Below, one piece after another: positions 34,820-46,095 of a DNA stretch of 64,000 bases. The stretch comes from Tethya wilhelma (Eukaryota > Porifera > Demospongiae > Tethyida > Tethyidae), in assembly GCA_964030475.1 (NCBI GenBank), contig CAXIPT010000004.1, forward strand, positions 1,092,385 through 1,156,384, read 5' to 3'. Made by a program: the position numbers and the translations under genes. Position 1 is the stretch's first letter. The number at the start of each line of letters is the position of its first letter. Under the pieces are notes generated by a model. That model was not told the DNA's origin. It was given only the letters and a program-made list of their open reading frames with translations, and ran no database searches.

Positions 34820-36011
34820 CTAGGTTCTTCAAGTAGTTGAAGATCTTGTTGCTGAGATAGAAAGACAATTTGGTGATGGTACTGTTGGCTGTTCCGATAT
34901 TCCATCATACATGGCTAGAGTTGAGGCAGCAATCACCAACATCAACCTGAGGATATCCCATACTTTACATGGCCTAACTGAGGACTACACTCACTGCAGG
35001 GTGAGTACCTAATAATGAACGGGTGAATAGCTACAGCACACCCAGGAGATACACTGGCTTAAGTCAAGTTGTATTCAACTTTGCATGGACATGTTACAGT
35101 TAAATTTTATTGTGTCATTTTGATAAATACCTAATAGATATATATGTATTATAATAAATTAATAAATATTAATGTATTAGTTGTGGCCAACAACTGTAGC
35201 TTAATTATTGTGTGTTACTATAACAGGGAGGCCTGGGCAACCAGCATTCAACATCACGACCAGTCAGCTGTGTTTCCTACTTCATCTCAATCTATCAGCA
35301 CATATCAAATGGCACACATGTTGGGCATTTCAACTATGGTTCATCGATACCCTAATGCTGGGTACCGAATGATGATTGCCCACTTAAGATCATTGGGTAT
35401 TGTTATCCAAAGAAGCCAGAGTCAGGGCTTCAATGCTGAGAGTTGATCCTCAAGGTACAGCAGAATGTTGAAGTTGGCACCGCTGTATTCATCGAAGGGT
35501 GTACAGTGTGCCACACCCTAATGCGCTCTGGCACATTGACAGCAATCTGTCATTGAATAGATGGGGGTTCTATATCCACGGAGTAGTAGACGGCTATAGT
35601 AGAGTAATACTCTATCTTCACTGTTCATTGAACAACAGAGCTGAGACTGTTGCACAACACTTCATCTTCTTCAAGGATGCATGGAACAACCATTCACTAT
35701 CCTCCGCAAGTAGCCATACTCCTATCTAGCTCTGGATCACTGGTATGTTCTTGAATGGTGATTCTAACTATATGTCAGTACAAGAGGTGTTTAGCACTTT
35801 CACTGACTCTGAAGAGGAGAGTGTTCAGTCTGAAAGTGATGGTGAGTATGATAGCCTTACACAAGATGAACTACAAGTGCAGCAGCTACTTCGAATGGCT
35901 CCAAGTCCCATCTGGGGTGTGATCTATATGCACAAACACTCACTTCAGCAAACCAACTATTGTCATCTTGAGATTATTTTTTTAATTATTACTACAGTGT
36001 CATTATTGTAG
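34820..36011 (+). mobile_element. Decayed IS3EU-like transposase relic (rve integrase fold)
   Basis: A first exon-like stretch at 34830-35000 (EDLVAEIERQFGDGTVG ... HTLHGLTEDYTHCR, then GTGAGT) is followed by NAGYRMMIAHLRSLGIVIQR near 35355. Then come HPNALWHIDSNLSLNRWGFY and IHGVVDGYSRVILYLHC near 35515-35625, with stops in between. The LWHID..L.RW..HG.VDGYSR pattern is that of an integrase-core domain found in eukaryotic IS3-like elements. An acidic C-terminal segment (DSEEESVQSESDGEYDSL) follows. It is non-functional because of several stops. Confidence 0.6.
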
Positions 36012-36387
36012 TCAACAATATAAAGAGAATTATTATGAATACTGTACATGTTGTACAATAATGTCATGAGTCCTACAATTAGCAGTAATGCATACAATCA
36101 TGATATATCATTGAATACCGACAATCTTGGTCTCGGTGACACACACAAACATGTATAATAATATCTCTAGGTCGACGTCTATAGCATTATATTAGTAAGC
36201 CATTATGCCAGTATTCTCTGTGACGTGGCTACGTGCATATGCACGTGCACTAGAATGAGCACGCGCAGTCTGTACATACCAGGCATAGCACCTTATTTGG
36301 TCATAGTGGAAAGTTGATCAGCTGAGCTTGTGCAGAGTATAGAAAGTGGTGACTGCCTGGCACGGTGAAACTCTGAAAGTTCCAAAC

Positions 36388-36525
36388 ATGGCTAGTAAAG
36401 TGTTCGATCTAGACACATCTTCCCAGTCAGCAGACTCTGATGAGGAGGAAGAAAATGATGGGTCAAGTCGAAGAATGAAAGGCAATATTAATAATGCTTT
36501 AAAATTTGTCTTGATTGTACTTTAA
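36388..36525 (+). CDS. Short acidic open frame or first exon
   Basis: A 45-aa frame starting MASKVFDLDTSSQSADSDEE, then EEEN and RRMKG, and running into the inverted repeat arm at 36541. The upstream region is CpG-richer. It could be a truncated first exon of a transposon or host gene. There is no homology I can name. Confidence 0.2.
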   Translation: MASKVFDLDTSSQSADSDEEEENDGSSRRMKGNINNALKFVLIVL

Positions 36526-36540
36526 CAAGTATAAAAACAT

Positions 36541-36995
36541 TAATGAGACACAGGAATGACCAAATCGTAAAAAGAAAGCAAACAAGATGGAATGGCTGCT
36601 AGCTAACCTTACACGGTGAAGAATTAATTCCTGTGTGCTGCAATGGCATGTATGGTTGGTAAGATAACGTTTGTACTACAATAAAGATTAAAAAAAACTT
36701 GATTACTTGAATAATATTTTCGTCGAAAATAGCAATGGAATGTGATAAAAATTCTTATTTTAATTTGGCAGCATTGACTACAATGCAATAAACTGAAGTT
36801 TACAGAGCCGACTATCTAGCCACAACCCATGCATATATGATTTCATTCTCATTTCTCTTTATCTATATATATGGTATTTACCAAAATTTTGCCATGCAGC
36901 ACACAGGAATTAATTCTTCACCGTGTAAGGTTAGCTAGCAGCCATTCCATCTTGTTTGCTTTCTTTTTACGATTTGGTCATTCCTGTGTCTCATT
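36541..36995. repeat. Long near-perfect inverted repeat (about 100-bp arms)
   Basis: The arm 36541-36640 (TAATGAGACACAGGAATGAC ... TTCCTGTGTGCTG) is repeated inverted at about 36896-36995, separated by about 255 bp. There is no coding capacity. It may be a foldback or MITE element, or an inverted assembly artefact. Confidence 0.85.
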
Positions 36996-37080
36996 ACATT
37001 TTTAATGTTTTTTATACTTGTTTGTGATCATTTTTTCGGTAAAATTTGATTCTGTCTTTGGACATAACTAAATTTTGAGC

Positions 37081-37173
37081 TATTAATGGCTCAGTAATTA
37101 GTAATCATTCAAATAATTAGCCTATAANATTAATGGCTCAGTAATTAGTAATCATTCAAATAATTAGCCTATA
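37081..37173. repeat. Exact 46-bp direct duplication across an N
   Basis: The sequence starting ATTAATGGCTCAGTAATTAG and ending AATTAGCCTATAA is present on both sides of the N at 37128. This is most simply two unmerged contig ends. Confidence 0.85.
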
Positions 37174-37666
37174 AGCCAAGCCAGTGCTTGGCTATTTCTG
37201 TAGTAAAAAATTGTGAAATTTTTATTGGTTAAAGTTGATTGTATCTATGTAACTACATTTTTGACTTACAGTTAGTGACCCTGTTGTACTGTCATGTCAT
37301 CCTCATCCTCAGGTAGGCTGTAGCGGTTCTTTTAGCCTTGTCCCGCTATTGGGTCTGGGAACTTGTGACAATCGAGGCTNTGAGAGCCTCTGAGCAACTT
37401 TGAAGGTTTAATTTTGTGTGACTAGATTTTTATGGTGGCCAACATTTTGTATTGTGTCTATGGGACAGGCGGCCCATTCCTACTATACGTACTACCGTAC
37501 GTATGATACAACCCGGTTCTGAAATCGGACATGAATTCCCCTCAGTATCAGCAGTGGTGCCAGTGGAAACAACTGACTGTCCCAGTGCCTGATCTGTCAC
37601 ATCATTTGGATGCAATGAACCAACTGCTAATGGACGCTGAAAAGATGGTGGCGTGTGCAATTGTTC

Positions 37667-38560
37667 TGTCACGGGGAATATTGTCCGCCAGGGAATTTGG
37701 TCCGGGGGACAAAATTCCCCGGGGAATTAAGTCCCCCGGACCATATTCCCCGTGGAAGTAGTTGCGGAATTTGGTCCGTGTCTGGGGAATTCGGTCCGGT
37801 TTAGTTTGCTTCGTGTTTAGCTTATGATATGGATACAGCAGGAGTATTTTCAAGCGCAGGACTAGCTGAGCTAACCTTAGCTTGCATCCAGATTTGTGAC
37901 TAGTCTTCATGATGATCAGATCAGTTGAAGTTTGTTCCCCGTCTCAGTGACAGTGGCCGCGAATTTGGTGTGACCAAACCGGCAACTCAAAGATTATGAA
38001 CCATACGAACCAACCATAAGAGCAAGAGTTAATCTAAACCTTGCTAGCATCCTTGATATGTTAAACTCCAGTCTTTGTCACGTACTACTTTAGACATCTA
38101 CTTGTTCGAGATAAAAATCATTTGTTTCCTTGTATTATAATTATAATACATGCACGCTGCATCGCATGCACATGCAATTGTATTATTGTAAGTCTATCAT
38201 AAATTGTAAGTCTCTGCCTTGTAAGCTATATCCACGGTCTAGGTGAGCATTAGTCTCGCAGGCCAGCCACTCCCTCACCAGGAAGAGATTGAGAGGGAGT
38301 GGCTGGCCCGTGAGTCTACTGGATCACAATCTTATTCTGCATGCATGTAATATCAGTGCTGCTTGAATCATAGATTAAAAATATAGCTCTGTGGTACTTA
38401 AAAAATGAGCAAAGTTTAAATAATACCACCGGACCAAATTCTCCACGACAGGACAACTTTCCCCAGGAAATTTGGTCCCCCGAACCTTTTTCCCCAGAAG
38501 ATTTATCGGGGAATTTTGTCCCCCCGGACCAAATTCACCCGGACCGAATTTCCAGTGACA
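37667..38560. mobile_element. 894-bp TIR element (TGTCAC ends) with 4-bp TSD GTTC
   Basis: The ends TGTCACGGGGAAT and TTCCAGTGACA are inverted. Both ends carry subterminal runs of GGGGAATTTGGTCC-type repeats in opposite orientation. The direct GTTC at 37663-37666 and 38561-38564 matches the single site expected from the uninterrupted trefoil gene (GGAACAATTG near 19620). There is no transposase, so it is non-autonomous. Confidence 0.8.
38251..38316. repeat. Hairpin inverted repeat nested in the TIR element
   Basis: TAGTCTCGCAGGCCAGCCAC and its near-exact inverse GTGGCTGGCCCGTGAGTCTA lie about 25 bp apart. It belongs to the TAGTCTCG-type hairpin family. Confidence 0.75.
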
Positions 38561-39050
38561 GTTCCTAATGTCGATCACGACTACTTGAACCATCATCGTG
38601 ACCACCTTCCACCAATTCCGAACTCCATTCCTGATTCCCTCCATACTTGATATTGACTGTCACGTATTCATTGATAGATAGACTAAGTGTAGCTGCTTGA
38701 GGCTACAGTAGTGGCATGATATAAGGTTGAAACATTGAATTACTACCGTTGATAACTGGTTCTCGTGGTTATCGTGGTTCTCACGACTCTACTTTTTCTG
38801 GGTAGCTATTTGTAAACTTTGAATAGACAACTTACTCAAATTTATGATTTTATGGGTAGCTATTTGTAAATTTGTAAACTAAATCATGAATAGACAACTT
38901 TATGATTTTAGCGTGCGCGATCTTCACACAACCACACGCGGTACGCGCCAAGTCGGTCGGCGATCTGAGCTGACATTGACATTAATTTTATGAATATTAT
39001 TCAATAACATGACTCAGACTAACTTTAACTATAATATTATACTGAAATAG

Positions 39051-41356
39051 TCACTGGGGTTGTGCAGCCTTCACATTCGGCACCACTGGACGCTTTCCTT
39101 GCATGTAACATCTTTCAATGTATGCGTTTCTTCTCTTCACCATCCGGTGCAGGTAGAAGTGGTGATGGGTCTTTGGCATCGAGCTCAATATCCTTTTGTA
39201 TCTCGACAGCCAAGCAAAAGTTTGCTCGCAGCACATAGTGTTCATGTGTGGATGGTCTTTTTTTAATTGTTCTGGGCTGTAGGACTCACGGCACCTTCTG
39301 TCCTTGTGGTTGGCAATGTGCAGGCTGTCAATAATTTTAGTAATATCCAACCACAAATTCGACCAATCTCCAGGCAATGGCAATGGTTTTTTTGCCACCT
39401 TCAAATTGTCTACATGACACATATTGTCATAAGACAAGATTTTCTTCCGTCTCTCTTCTCTGCTCAGCCGGGAAAATGCTGCTAGCATCCACACTAATAC
39501 GATCAGGAAGACCTGTGCTGGTCCTTCTGACCTAGAATTAAAAATGTGATTAGGTATATTTTTCTTCTTGTCGCCTATTTACTAACAGTGAGACAACAAG
39601 ACTTACTGGTACAAGGGCTGCCAGGTCTCAATGTGGCCACCACCACGAACAACGAAAAGATGGCCTCTTGTCCATTTCTGCAACAACTTTCGTGTTCCTG
39701 TGTCCTTGTTGCACGTTGTTTTGGTGCTCTCTTCTTCATCTGTGTAGTCTACTGCAGCTGGAAGGTTTGGGTGGGTGTTCAAGAGTGTGGAGATACCTAT
39801 TTTGTACACATATAATTGTATGGGTAATGAGAATGGAAATTATTGCTTTCGTTAACTTAGCATACCCTGGCAATCAGCAGCAGTCTCTTGGTGACTATCA
39901 TTGGTTTGGCGTTGATGAGTTGTTGGTGTAGGGACTGTCTTGGCGTACTTCAGATAGTCGTGGAGCTCTGTAGGAATCTGCTGCTTCTTGGCCATCTCAC
40001 AGTGTTCTGCACAAAACGCCATGCTTGGTACCGGTTGTTTGGGGCAAGAATTCACATACTGCAGTGTCCCACCGAAGGGAATTAACACTCTTGGCCATTT
40101 GGTACATACAAATTGGGTATGTTAGCTTCCAATTGCCATCAAGTGACCAAAGTGTTCCACAACCTGCAAGGACGATTTGCATCAACTCCAAGCTATAAAC
40201 GGTTTTACAGAACATAAGATCATCAATATAGGTTACCTCTTTTCCTACACTCTTCTGAGCAGTTGGTATGCACGTAAGGATTGTTTGCTCGACCCTTGTC
40301 TACTGCATCCATGAACGCCTCTCTGTCAGCCTTCCTAGTAAATGTGAACTTTACATCACCCGTTCTCAGTTCATGTTCAACTTCTGCATTCCAAAATGCC
40401 TCGGCTACATGTTTGCGGGTTAGCTCTCCAGTACAATGAATAGCTGTGCCTTCTGAAATTTAAAAAAAAAAGTTACATCACATTCTAATAATCTCTCTCC
40501 TGATCATGCAAACTCACCTGCTAAATCCTTTAGCGGATATCTCCGGAAAAAGTCCATTGTCTGCTTACTAACCAAAGATTCCTGATGGACTTCATTGTAC
40601 ACCTCAGCCCATGACTCAAATGAAGTCCAAGCATGATGGCTGAATGAACCAAATATAAAGACGAAAAAAAAGTATCATAATTATCAGTAACATTATACTT
40701 TTACTTAGCAGTAAAACATACCCTGCTGATGCAACCATTGAACAAAGCCGTCTTTCAATGTAGGCTTGTTGAGTGCATTTCACCACAGGCTGGATTTCGT
40801 CATAGTACTGATATCCATCCACACTATTTCCGAACACTTCAGGGTGGTAGTGAACGTTGCAGCTCTTACAGCGTAGGATGATTTTCGTAGCTGGAATCGG
40901 GCCATCCTCAGTGTACAGGACAATAGATGTTGGTGAGTTGTTAGCAGAGAGAGGTGAGTGACAATGGTAGCAGAACACAGAAGGTGGGCCTAGAAAACGC
41001 AGATGTGGCATCCCAGTACTGTTGGTTGCTTGCCACAAGATATCACTAGGAGGAGCACCAACTGCCAAATTTCCCTCGTAACTGTCAATGGCTTCGATTG
41101 CACACGCCAGTTGTGATTCGGACAGGTCAATGTTTGAGGCCTTCACGATATTTGTGATGATCGCCTCTCGTCCCTTGAGGAATGAGAAAGGAACAAATTT
41201 GCACGCTTGGTACAACACAAGAAATGAAGGTAGTGTGAGAGAAGTAGCCAATTCTTCCAGTGTGGAACTGTTTGTCTGTTCGCAGCCACGGTGTTGACAG
41301 TTAGCCAGTGTTCTGACACGTTTACGAGGTGGCGAGCAAGCTCCGTCATTAGTCAT
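39051..41356 (-). mobile_element. KDZ-type transposase gene (several exons, one frame break)
   Basis: The start ATG is at 41356. Exon 1, to about 40724, has a cysteine cluster (FCYHCHSPLS ... ILRCKSCNVHYHPEVFGN) like the CxC modules found with KDZ transposases. Later pieces are SFESWAEVYNEVHQESLVSK (about 40517-40640), HTNCSEECRKR (about 40240-40450), GCGTLWSLDGNWKLTYPIC (about 40100-40165), CPKQPVP..MAFCAEHCE and, at 39051-39494, ILSYDNMCHVDNL ... NTMCCEQTFAWLSRYKRIL, the typical KDZ C-terminus. Near 40075 the frame shifts between exon pieces, so this copy is probably inactive unless an intron was missed. The 2.96-kb TIR element starts 40 bp beyond its start codon. Confidence 0.7.
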
Positions 41357-41810
41357 ACCCCGCTCTCTATCTCCAGAATCGCCATGGCCTTTGATTATGG
41401 CATACTATTTGTTTCAAAATTCACGCCCAAATATTGGCGCTAATTTATTGTTGACTGTGGCGCTAAGTATAGAAATAGGGGCGCTAATGTTGATGACGGT
41501 GGCGCTAAATAAAATAGGGGCGCTAAATTATTGATAATAGTGGCGCTAAATTATTGATGACAACAGCGCTAAATTTAGTGGGGCAAAAATATAGGTAGTG
41601 GCGTTAAAAATAGGGGCGCCAATAATAGTGGCGCCATAGCAGTTAATCGTGGCGCTAAATTAAATAAGGTTCCTGTTAGGTACAGGCCGAATGCTGCAAA
41701 GGTCAAAGGTTATAGGTCACGTGCACGTTATCGTGCTGCGCGTGCGCTGCACTTAAACATTCATCACTGTGTAAAGATTTTGAGTTGACTGCGCTGCATC
41801 CATGAGACTG

Positions 41811-42732
41811 TAATATGTGACCTGTCAAGCGAAAACCTGACGTTTGGGAATTTCCGCGAATTTTGAGTTAGCTATTCCACGTATATCTAGGCCTTCTCAG
41901 GAAGCGCATATCAAAATTTGATGCGCATAGCTATAGTAGTTTTCCAGATATAGCTCTTGCAAGCAGCCCTGCCTCCACTCGTGGCTTCCTAGAAAAACGG
42001 TTGTAAAGTTGTTGCTAGGTAAACTATGGGCGGTCCGTATACTCTCCGTATCATAATTAGATCATGTACAGTACATGCTGAATATTACCACAAACAGCCA
42101 CGTGGCCAGTTTAATTGTTTAGTGAGAAGCGAGTAGCTAGGAAAGAAGACCCAGGAGAAGGCTATAGTGGACTCGTGGAGGTAAGCGCTTGCTTGTAAAG
42201 TGCTAGATTTTAGGTAGAGTAAGTTCTAGGAACTAAGATAAGCCTTAGAATAACCTGTATGCGATCGCGTACAGGGTGAGGCAGCACCCACGAGCAGAAA
42301 GCTGTTCTATGTGGGCGCTTGAATTAGGCAAGCATATCAGAAGCTTTAGCTGATCTCTCTGTGCATGTGCTGTACCAAAATTCTGTGAACTAAAGCCTAT
42401 AAAGCAGAAATAACACTGAACAATAATTCATTTTTAACGGCAGCTGCCTATCTCATTAATATTCGCTACGGTCTGTTGCACAGCATAGCAACTGTTCTCC
42501 GTGTTAGCAACTAAATAGAAAAGAACTAGGCTGGTATTACCATCTATATCTCTGCAACTGAAGCAGCTCCACCCCTCAAATTTTGCGTGGAGCATGCTGA
42601 AATGTAGCGCAACCCATCCGTGCAGTAAAAAAATTTTCGCGCAAAAACGCGAATTAAACTAAAACCGCATTTTACTCGAAAAACAATAATTTCCCAAACG
42701 TCAGGTTTTCGCTTGACAAGTCACATATATTA
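41811..42732. mobile_element. Nested 0.92-kb TIR element
   Basis: The ends TAATATGTGACCTGTCAAGC and, inverted from 42732, TAATATATGTGACTTGTCAAGC (first 20: TAATATATGTGACTTGTCAA) share about 40 bp of TIR, continuing through AAACCTGACGTTTGGGAA. No open frame of note. It lies inside the larger element, so it is the younger insertion. Confidence 0.75.
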
Positions 42733-43299
42733 CGTAGCTAAATATACGTTAATATTAACTAGCATTGATTATTGTGTTGACATGTTACTATAGAACGTGT
42801 CAAGAACTGAACTAGAAGATAGCAAGAATTCAAAAATAGCATACTATACAAGAGTGTGAATCCTATTATTAATAATATTACATAACTGATAAATTATTAC
42901 ATAACATGACACATAATACTAAACTTGAGCAAGAAACAGAACAATAATTTTATGTGTTCTACTAAAGAGGAAAAAAATATAAAGCTAGACTAGCCTTGAA
43001 TTAAATTAATGTATTTGGTGTGCACATCATGCACAATAACAAATTTTATAATAATAATAAAATTTAATAACAGCTGTTATTGTAATTGTAATTGTAATTG
43101 TAATATTGGAAACTCCAACAAGAGGAGCCATAGACATACAAACAAAACACATAAAGTAACGTAGTAAAGTAATGTAATTATAATAATGTTAAAGTTTACA
43201 CCAATACTAAACAATACTAAAGAGTCAAAGGGTACACATGTCATGAATGTCAGCTTCCAGATGGTGATTGTCATCAGGATGGCATCTCGCAGTTCGAAC

Positions 43300-43920
43300 A
43301 AAGTCACCACACAAACGAGCAGAGATCAGATAATGCTTAATGTGCTTGTCCCCATATAACAGATTGTATCCAAAAGAAGTGTATGCACATGATCATGAGG
43401 ATGACGAGAGGTAGATGTCTGACATGAGATGGGAATTGGACTTCATGGCGCACGATATAAGCTTACTGGAACGAAGATAGACAATATTGTAAATGCTGGG
43501 AAGACAAGCAACCGAATGGAGATAGAGGTGTGGTAATTTCGAGGAAGTAACCAAATCTTTCTTAAGATGTTATTGAAGGAAACTTCAAGAGCACTGAGCT
43601 GAGGGGATGACAGTCTCCAAAGAGAGGCACCATAGAGTGACATACAAAAACTTGAGAAGAGATGAGTCTTCACAATTGGGTCACAACATGAAAATGTTTG
43701 AAGGAGACAATTAGCCTTACGGCACAGATCCCTGGAGATGGCTTGAATATCATCATTATCAGAAAGGTTAAAAGAGAGAATGTGACCAAGATGAACAACC
43801 GACTTACTTAAGGGTATATAGGTTTTCACCAAGAAAGACAAATCTGGGGGAGGGTTCAGAAACCAGATTGAAATTGACCCCCTTATAAAACTTAATAAGT
43901 TGAGTCTTGGTAACATTATT
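43300..43920 (-). mobile_element. LINE reverse-transcriptase fragment
   Basis: The minus-strand frame 43443-43916 encodes VHLGHILSFNLSDNDDIQAI, KANCLLQTFSCCDPIVKTHL and FCMSLYGASLWRLSSPQLSA, the region after the catalytic core of non-LTR reverse transcriptases. It is truncated at both ends and differs from the LINE tails at 33440 and 53905. Confidence 0.7.
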
Positions 43921-44688
43921 ATAATAAGCTTAATACGTTGATCTGATCAAAATGCAACTCGGTGCTATTCAATTTAACTATAATTAAGCACTCACGATTC
44001 TCGCGCGAAAAACATTGCCTGCACGTGTGTACCGACCTTTGACCTTAGCAGCATTCGGCCTGTATATACCTATAAACGGGAACCTTTGAGCATTTAGCGC
44101 ATTCAGCATTCAGCGCCACTTGTAGGCCCTAGCGCCCCAATGCTGTTTAGCGCTAGCACCACTATTATTATGCCCACAGTTTTTATTTTTGCCCCACTAA
44201 AATTAGCGCTGTTGTCATCAATAATTTAGCGCCCCTATTTTATTTAGCGCCACTGTTATCAACATTAGCGCCACTATTTCTATATTTAGCGCCACTGTCA
44301 ACAATAAATTAGCGCCAATATTTGGACGTGAATTTTGAAACAAATAGCATTCCATATTTGATAGCTGACATTTCAGCAGCTATAGAGTCTAGCTGGCTGG
44401 CAAGGCGCGATTTCCTGCCTCTCTTTGACATTCCCCTTCTCAGTCAGAGTTCCGGAGAGAGAGCTATAGATACTGATTGTCACCGTGCAGTTAAAGAGAT
44501 ACAGTCAAGTTCGACGAGATGATTCTTAAAACGGTCTTCAGTCCTTGACTTGGAATCGCGAAGTTCGAATTCAAACAAGCAAAAATCACGTGCATGTGGT
44601 AAAGTAAATTCGCGCGCCTAAATTCGAATGGCCCAAGCGCAGCGCAGCCTAGCGCTATAGCCGGCCGGCCGGCCGACCAGCCTGCCAG

Positions 44689-44712
44689 TGACGTATTTTT
44701 GTACGTCACGGT
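44689..44712. promoter_or_regulatory. Palindromic CRE-like pair TGACGTA..TACGTCA
   Basis: GTGACGTATTTTTGTACGTCAC (first 20: GTGACGTATTTTTGTACGTC) forms an inverted pair of CRE/ATF-type half-sites about 55 bp upstream of a TATA box and 225 bp upstream of the start codon at 44936. Confidence 0.5.
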
Positions 44713-44766
44713 GCAAATTTCACAATCAAATTCCCCGCCAAAATTGCTATGCCGCGCCGCCAGGTC

Positions 44767-44774
44767 TATATAAA
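44767..44774 (+). promoter_or_regulatory. TATA box TATATAAA
   Basis: A consensus TATA box 162 bp upstream of the ATG at 44936, in a locally GC-rich promoter. Transcription would start near 44800. Confidence 0.6.
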
Positions 44775-44935
44775 GCACCGCCCAGCGTAAGCGTCACAGA
44801 AGGCGTGACTGACTGCACCGTGGATTTTCAATTGCAAGGATAAACTGTTACAACTGTGTTCGGTGGATTGAATTCTTCTGCAACAAGTGTTCTCACAGTG
44901 GCTCTCGCACTCGTACTTACTGAGATCGATCTACA

Positions 44936-45297
44936 ATGGCTACGTTAGTTGTCAGAGGAAACGAGCTGGGGATGATGAAGAAAGGAACGTTCATTGCCTA
45001 CACCAATTTTGTCTTCGATGTAGTTGCTTGTGTAGAAGCTCCACCAGGCTATCCTCCGTGCAGCGGCTTCATCTACTCCATCAGGACTGCCACCACAGAG
45101 AAAAGGTAATTAAATGCAATGTCCAAGAGATACTGAGGTGTTCTTTCTCTGCCCACCTGACTACTGCGCATGTGCACGTGCTATATTTCTGTTCTATGAC
45201 GTTGTGCAAAATAGACCGTTCGTATAGCTCAATATTGAATTTTGTCAATTTTACTTCCTACAGGCAGGTGTTTATCAATNGAGTATATATTTCATGA
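44936..45297 (+). CDS. Small gene of unknown function, interrupted by an assembly N
   Basis: Exon 1, 44936-45105, encodes MATLVVRGNELGMMKKGTFI and continues through VEAPPGYPPCSGFIYSIR and TATTEK to a phase-2 donor (AAAAG then GTAATT). A strong acceptor (TTACTTCCTACAG) at 45264 continues the frame (RQVFIN) into the N at 45280 and a stop at 45295-45297. Alternatively an acceptor at the end of the CT tract gives a second exon 46566-46632 (KYVVFEQRARVCRSS, stop). The true structure is unclear because of the gap. It has a good promoter (TATA, CRE-like palindrome). I do not recognise the family. Confidence 0.5.
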
Positions 45298-45661
45298 CCC
45301 ATAGGGTTTTGTTGTTCATGTACTTCTGATTCATATATATATTATATCAATGCATTATACTTGAAAAAGTGAATAACTTTGTTGAATTAGCTAATTTTAC
45401 ACACGTTAAATGTGCAAACTTATCTATACATTATTGTAGCAATAAACAATATGATATTAATCAATGATATTAAGTCTAACTAGCATGTTCATTATGATTA
45501 TACTAAGCCTATATAGACTCACATTACAATTAAAAGCAAGTTAATTGTGGATGTAATTGATTATGTATGCATGCATATATACTTAGCAGTCAGTAAAATT
45601 ACTGTTACAGTAATAGCAGCAAAAAAATAAATTGAACAATGATTATCTTTTTTTTTTTCTT

Positions 45662-46095
45662 TTAGTACTTATATTTGAGTGCTCTAGGTCTCTGGCCAGT
45701 TCCTGCATAAATGATTGCCTGTTGCCAATTTTCTGCTTGTTCCACTGGTACTCCTTTTACCGTCACCTTGTATCCATCTGGTCTTGTTACTTCTAAAGTG
45801 AACTTGCCTGCTTTGTGAAGAGCGCGTTCAGAACGCTCCTGTTCCAATGCCAACTGGTGTTGCCTTTCTTTTTCTTTAGCCTCTTCTTCCAGCAGCATTT
45901 GCTTGTGTTGCCGCTTTCTCTTTCTTTAGCCTCTTCTTCCAGCTGCATTTGCTTATAAGCATCTTCCCATTCTTATTTCTTCAGAACAGCACCTAAAATT
46001 CATCAGCATAGTATTTATTGTAAAACAGTAATAATATTATAAATAGGTAATTTTCTTGTACATTAGCATACTCACTCGTCACATTTGTATCCATC
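45662..46095 (-). pseudogene. Coiled-coil (Glu/Lys-rich) protein gene, broken
   Basis: A first exon near 46082-46099 (MDTNVT, then GTGAGT) may join an exon from about 45990. That exon has a TAA (KK then stop, EWEDAYKQMQLEEEAKE) and a one-base shift between two direct copies of the LEEEAKE.ERQHKQM repeat. From 45898 the frame is open: MLLEEEAKEKERQHQLALEQ, then FTLEVTRPDGYKVTVKGVP and a C-terminal ALKYKY. It lies inside the intron or gap region of the 44936 gene on the other strand. Function unknown. Confidence 0.5.

Larger units (their letters stand above)
37430..38710 (-). pseudogene. Beta-trefoil pseudogene split by a transposon
   Basis: Read on the minus strand, 38561-38710 matches the third lobe of the trefoil gene at 19034-19825 (SINEYVTV then EYGGNQ-like sequence and VEGGHDDG). 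After the inserted element 37667-38560 the match resumes at 37502-37666 with PLAVGSLHPNDVTDQALGQS and TEGNSCPISEPG. The first two lobes are absent. It is an inverted, 5'-truncated copy of tandem copy 4, later hit by the insertion. Confidence 0.75.
41396..44356. mobile_element. 2.96-kb element with about 330-bp TIRs built of GCGCTAAAT repeats
   Basis: The outer ends TATGG[C/A]AT[A/G]CTATTTGTTTC are inverted at 41396 and 44356, flanked by direct TTTGAT (41390-41395, 44357-44362). Each TIR is about 330 bp and largely consists of GCGCTAAAT-like units, ending inward at the shared CAGGCCGAATGCTGC. The interior holds a nested TIR element and a LINE fragment, and no transposase of its own. Confidence 0.8.

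Noticed and set aside
41415..41690. CRISPR-like spaced repeats (GCGCTAAAT)
   Set aside because: Units and spacings are irregular and the block is repeated inverted at 44050-44340, so it is part of long TIRs; the genome is eukaryotic.
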